From Eggerthellales bacterium UBA948 (GTDB lineage: Bacteria; Actinomycetota; Coriobacteriia; Coriobacteriales; UBA8131), in contig DBCW01000133.1 of NCBI GenBank assembly GCA_002293265.1, positions 9,986 through 17,540 on the forward strand: a stretch of 7,555 nucleotides of DNA. The letters run 5' to 3'. The translations under genes and the position numbers were made by a program. Position 1 is the stretch's first letter, and each line of letters opens with the position of its first letter. Positions 6,204 through 7,555 of the stretch are shown here, piece after piece. The notes below the pieces were generated by a model. It saw only the letters and a program-made list of their open reading frames with translations. It ran no database searches and had not been told where the DNA came from.

Positions 6204-6209
6204 AAAGGT
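6204..6209 (+). promoter_or_regulatory. Ribosome binding site of yvcK
   Basis: AAAGGT lies six bases before ATG 6216. An out-of-frame ATG at 6212 precedes the true start by four bases and opens a frame with no family match, whereas 6216 gives the expected N-terminal GGGTG strand. Confidence 0.5.
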
Positions 6210-6215
6210 AAATGA

Positions 6216-7238
6216 ATGCAAAAACATGCACTAGTTATAGGTGGAGGAACAGGTGCTCCGGTAAGCATCAGGGCTTTGCGCAATGTTGGGGCGTATGTCT
6301 CAGCTGTTGTAGCTATGGCTGACGATGGCGGATCTACAGGAATGCTGCGCGAGCATACGGGAATAATTCCTCCCGGCGATATAAGAAAATGTTTGGTGGC
6401 GATGGCCGGCGACCCCAATTCAGTTTGGGTCAAAGCTTTTAAGAAGCGATATAAATATATCAATGACCACACTTTGGGCAATCTGATGATAACTGCATTG
6501 TACGACACGACCAGGTCTTTTCCCGAAGCTATCGAGTTGTGTGCAAAACTGCTTGATACCAAGGGCAAAGTTTATCCGTCAACACTGGAAAGTGTTAAGC
6601 TCAACGGTAAGACAAGAGACGGACGCATCATCGACGGTCAAGCAAATATTTGCAAATCGGACACAGCGCTGGCCACAGTATCTCTACAGCCAAAAAATCC
6701 CAGAGCTTACGAACCGGCACTTGAGGCAATCCGGCAAGCTGATCTTATCGTTTTGGGGCCGGGATCGCTATTTACATCAATAATTCCAAACTTATTGGTA
6801 CCAGGTGTTGTTGAAGCTATAAAAGATAGCCGGGCAATCACCGTATTTTTATGTTCGTTAGCCGATATGCAAGGGGAGACATGGGGGCTCAACAGCGCAG
6901 AGCTTGTGGAAGCATTACTGGATCATGGCATGAGAGGGATTTTGGATGTTGTAGTCATGCACAGATCAAAGGAGTCTAAGCGTCCGGGTGCGGTTACCGG
7001 TCAATTTGCAGCTATTACAACAGATATGCTTACCGGCAAAAATGCCGGCGGTCCTATCAAGGGTGCGGTAAGGAGGGTGCAGTTTTCTCCGGAGCATGCA
7101 AAGCGGATAGAGGATCAAGGCCCCATGCTGGTAATCCGTGATCTGGTTGACCCAATAAGGCCTACATGGCATGATGTTTCTGTCTTATCGGAAGTGCTAG
7201 ATGGAGTGCTCAGAATATGTCCTTCACAGCAGAGGTAA
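6216..7238 (+). CDS. yvcK: YvcK/GlmR family UDP-sugar-binding protein (gluconeogenesis factor)
   Basis: The 340-residue product belongs to the CofD-like YvcK family. Conserved parts are the N-terminal GGGTG loop (9–13), MADDGGSTG (34–42), PPGDIRKC (52–59), HTLGNLMI, and GPGSLFTSIIPN (181–192). In Bacillus subtilis the protein (GlmR) binds UDP-GlcNAc and stimulates GlmS, steering carbon to cell-wall precursors; it is needed for growth and shape on gluconeogenic carbon sources, and the mycobacterial homologue (CuvA) acts in envelope homeostasis. The same cytoplasmic role is inferred here. The usual MTQPGET motif reads LADMQGET (215–222), a shortened variant. The tail overlaps whiA by 22 bases. 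Confidence 0.96.
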   Translation: MQKHALVIGGGTGAPVSIRALRNVGAYVSAVVAMADDGGSTGMLREHTGIIPPGDIRKCLVAMAGDPNSVWVKAFKKRYKYINDHTLGNLMITALYDTTRSFPEAIELCAKLLDTKGKVYPSTLESVKLNGKTRDGRIIDGQANICKSDTALATVSLQPKNPRAYEPALEAIRQADLIVLGPGSLFTSIIPNLLVPGVVEAIKDSRAITVFLCSLADMQGETWGLNSAELVEALLDHGMRGILDVVVMHRSKESKRPGAVTGQFAAITTDMLTGKNAGGPIKGAVRRVQFSPEHAKRIEDQGPMLVIRDLVDPIRPTWHDVSVLSEVLDGVLRICPSQQR

Positions 7239-7555
7239 AAGACGAACTTTCCAGATTGGTACCTGATCATGTCTCTTGCTGTAAAGCAGAGCTATCGGGG
7301 CTTATACGAATCCAAGGAAAGTTGTCCGGAAACTACCGCCTCGAAATAACCACAGAGACGGCTCCTGTTGCCAGAGCAGCCGTACGTTTGTTGCATGGTA
7401 TATATCACCTAAAAACTGAGATAACCACACGTAGAAGCGTACTCCATAAAACATACAATTACTTGATAACAGTTCCGGCTCAACATGGACTTGAAGAAGC
7501 CCTAAAAAATCTCGGCATTCTTTCACTTACCGGATTGGAAATGGGAATATACCCG
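7217..7555 (+). CDS. whiA: WhiA sporulation/division regulator, N-terminal part (cut by window end)
   Basis: The first 113 codons are present and the frame runs off the window. MSFTAEVKDELSRL, the paired cysteines C21–C22 and CCKAELSGLIRIQG are typical of the WhiA N-terminus, which forms a homing-endonuclease (LAGLIDADG)-like fold without nuclease activity; the DNA-binding helix-turn-helix lies beyond the window. WhiA works with WhiB in sporulation septation of Streptomyces and in division and chromosome segregation of Bacillus. The start lies inside the end of yvcK in another frame, with GGAG (7203–7206) ten bases upstream, so its translation is probably coupled to yvcK. The position after yvcK is the conserved one and supports the call. 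Confidence 0.95.
   Translation, partial: MSFTAEVKDELSRLVPDHVSCCKAELSGLIRIQGKLSGNYRLEITTETAPVARAAVRLLHGIYHLKTEITTRRSVLHKTYNYLITVPAQHGLEEALKNLGILSLTGLEMGIYP

Overview
The window carries the conserved bacterial gene run uvrC–rapZ–yvcK–whiA, all on the + strand, preceded by a gene for a secreted serine protease and a 450-base non-coding stretch that starts in a short-period repeat array. This gene order is typical of Actinobacteria. Together with the modest, A-rich base composition and the Arg-type Walker A of RapZ, it suggests a low-GC actinobacterium, most likely of the Coriobacteriia. That assignment is an inference; there is no rRNA or other decisive marker here.

Layout: (1) 1–136, an array of seven AATGACAG-type units spaced 17–20 bases apart. 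(2) 137–450, an AT-rich control region with a weak terminator-like element, three ATACTA/TAGTAT hexamers, a good -10 box (348–353), a leader that can fold in two competing ways, and a ribosome binding site. (3) 451–3222, a 923-residue exported protein: signal peptide, propeptide, subtilisin (S8) domain with a complete Asp/His/Ser triad, a seven-bladed RCC1-type beta-propeller, and a C-terminal Big2 immunoglobulin-like domain. (4) 3307–5211, UvrC. (5) 5277–6197, RapZ. (6) 6216–7238, YvcK/GlmR. (7) 7217 to the window end, the N-terminal part of WhiA, overlapping yvcK by 22 bases.

The last three genes are tightly packed (18-base gap, then a 22-base overlap) and probably form one transcript, perhaps including uvrC, which lies 65 bases upstream of rapZ with a near-perfect palindrome between them. 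UvrC acts in nucleotide excision repair. RapZ and YvcK are tied in other bacteria to amino-sugar and UDP-GlcNAc supply for the cell wall, and WhiA to division and chromosome segregation. The protease has no evident functional link to them and looks like a lineage-specific neighbour with its own promoter.

The four core genes are ordinary. The parts worth a second look are the repeat array, the protease's domain architecture, its leader RNA, a motif shared by the uvrC and rapZ upstream regions, and the rearranged cysteine cluster in UvrC. I found no sign of a wholly new multi-gene system.
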